Source of the DNA: Amoebidium appalachense
Lineage: Eukaryota > Ichthyosporea
NCBI GenBank assembly: GCA_963693365.1
Contig: CAVNZM010000016.1
Coordinates: forward strand, 682,001-746,000
DNA: 64,000 nucleotides
Direction: 5' to 3'
Part shown: one piece after another, positions 63,852 to 64,000 of the stretch
Numbering within the stretch: the first letter of the stretch is position 1
Layout of the letters: each line of letters begins with the position of its first letter
Translations under genes and position numbers: made by a program
Notes under the pieces: generated by a model
Database searches by the model: none
What the model saw: only the letters and a program-made list of their open reading frames with translations
Told to the model about the DNA's origin: nothing

Positions 63852-64000
63852 GCACACTTAGCATACACACAAAGCGCTCGTTCACATACACACACCCACT
63901 CGCTAATTGATTTCGTTCGGTATCCACATAGAGCCATCAGTGCGTGCATGTGCCCACGCAAATGTGATGAATCCCCTACCTAGTCGGGGTCGGGGGGGAG

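Overview
This is eukaryotic nuclear DNA. Coding sequence is split by many GT-AG introns, most 0.3-2 kb long, and exons are small islands in a sea of simple repeats: (CA)n/(GT)n, long C and G homopolymers, CT tracts and T(n)G(n) couplets. There are no bacterial operons. The gene content (a ZDHHC16-like palmitoyltransferase, a prenylated Ras-like GTPase, EEF2KMT, and a large multidomain membrane protein with crystallin-like and PAN/apple-like modules) suggests an intron-rich holozoan, either an animal or a unicellular relative. That placement is an inference; the sequence does not name the organism.

Layout. 1-6873 (+): 3' part of a ZDHHC16-like gene; its introns hold CA arrays, a foldback element and a 0.9 kb alternating satellite. 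7127-7418: a near-perfect foldback element. 10425-15410 (+): five-exon Ras-like GTPase with a long N-terminal extension and a CAAX end. 18025-20313 and 28171-30437 (+): two tandem paralogues joining a ubiquitin-like domain, a conserved middle domain and a C-terminal domain with PARP-like ADP-ribosyltransferase hallmarks; their downstream flanks are also collinear, which indicates a segmental duplication of about 10 kb. The second copy has a one-base frame break in an A run. 33153-42180 (-): an eleven-exon, 994-codon predicted type I membrane protein. 42960-55020: a transposon-rich block with at least three LINE fragments, a young 3.6 kb LTR element inserted in a G tract, and, at 49734-51054 (+), an inverted copy of only the last two exons of the membrane-protein gene. 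55586-56036: a GT array bounded by 56 bp terminal inverted repeats. 58133-63190 (+): six-exon EEF2KMT-like methyltransferase.

The gene models are joined by hand from reading-frame phase, splice consensus and homology. Phases close across every junction of the GTPase, the first ubiquitin-like gene, the membrane protein and EEF2KMT, which supports those models. The genes do not form one pathway. The most interesting items are the tandem ubiquitin-like/ART-like genes, the membrane protein built from symmetric phase-1 exon modules together with its truncated inverted copy, and the way CA/GT microsatellites sit at splice sites with an orientation that follows the transcribed strand.
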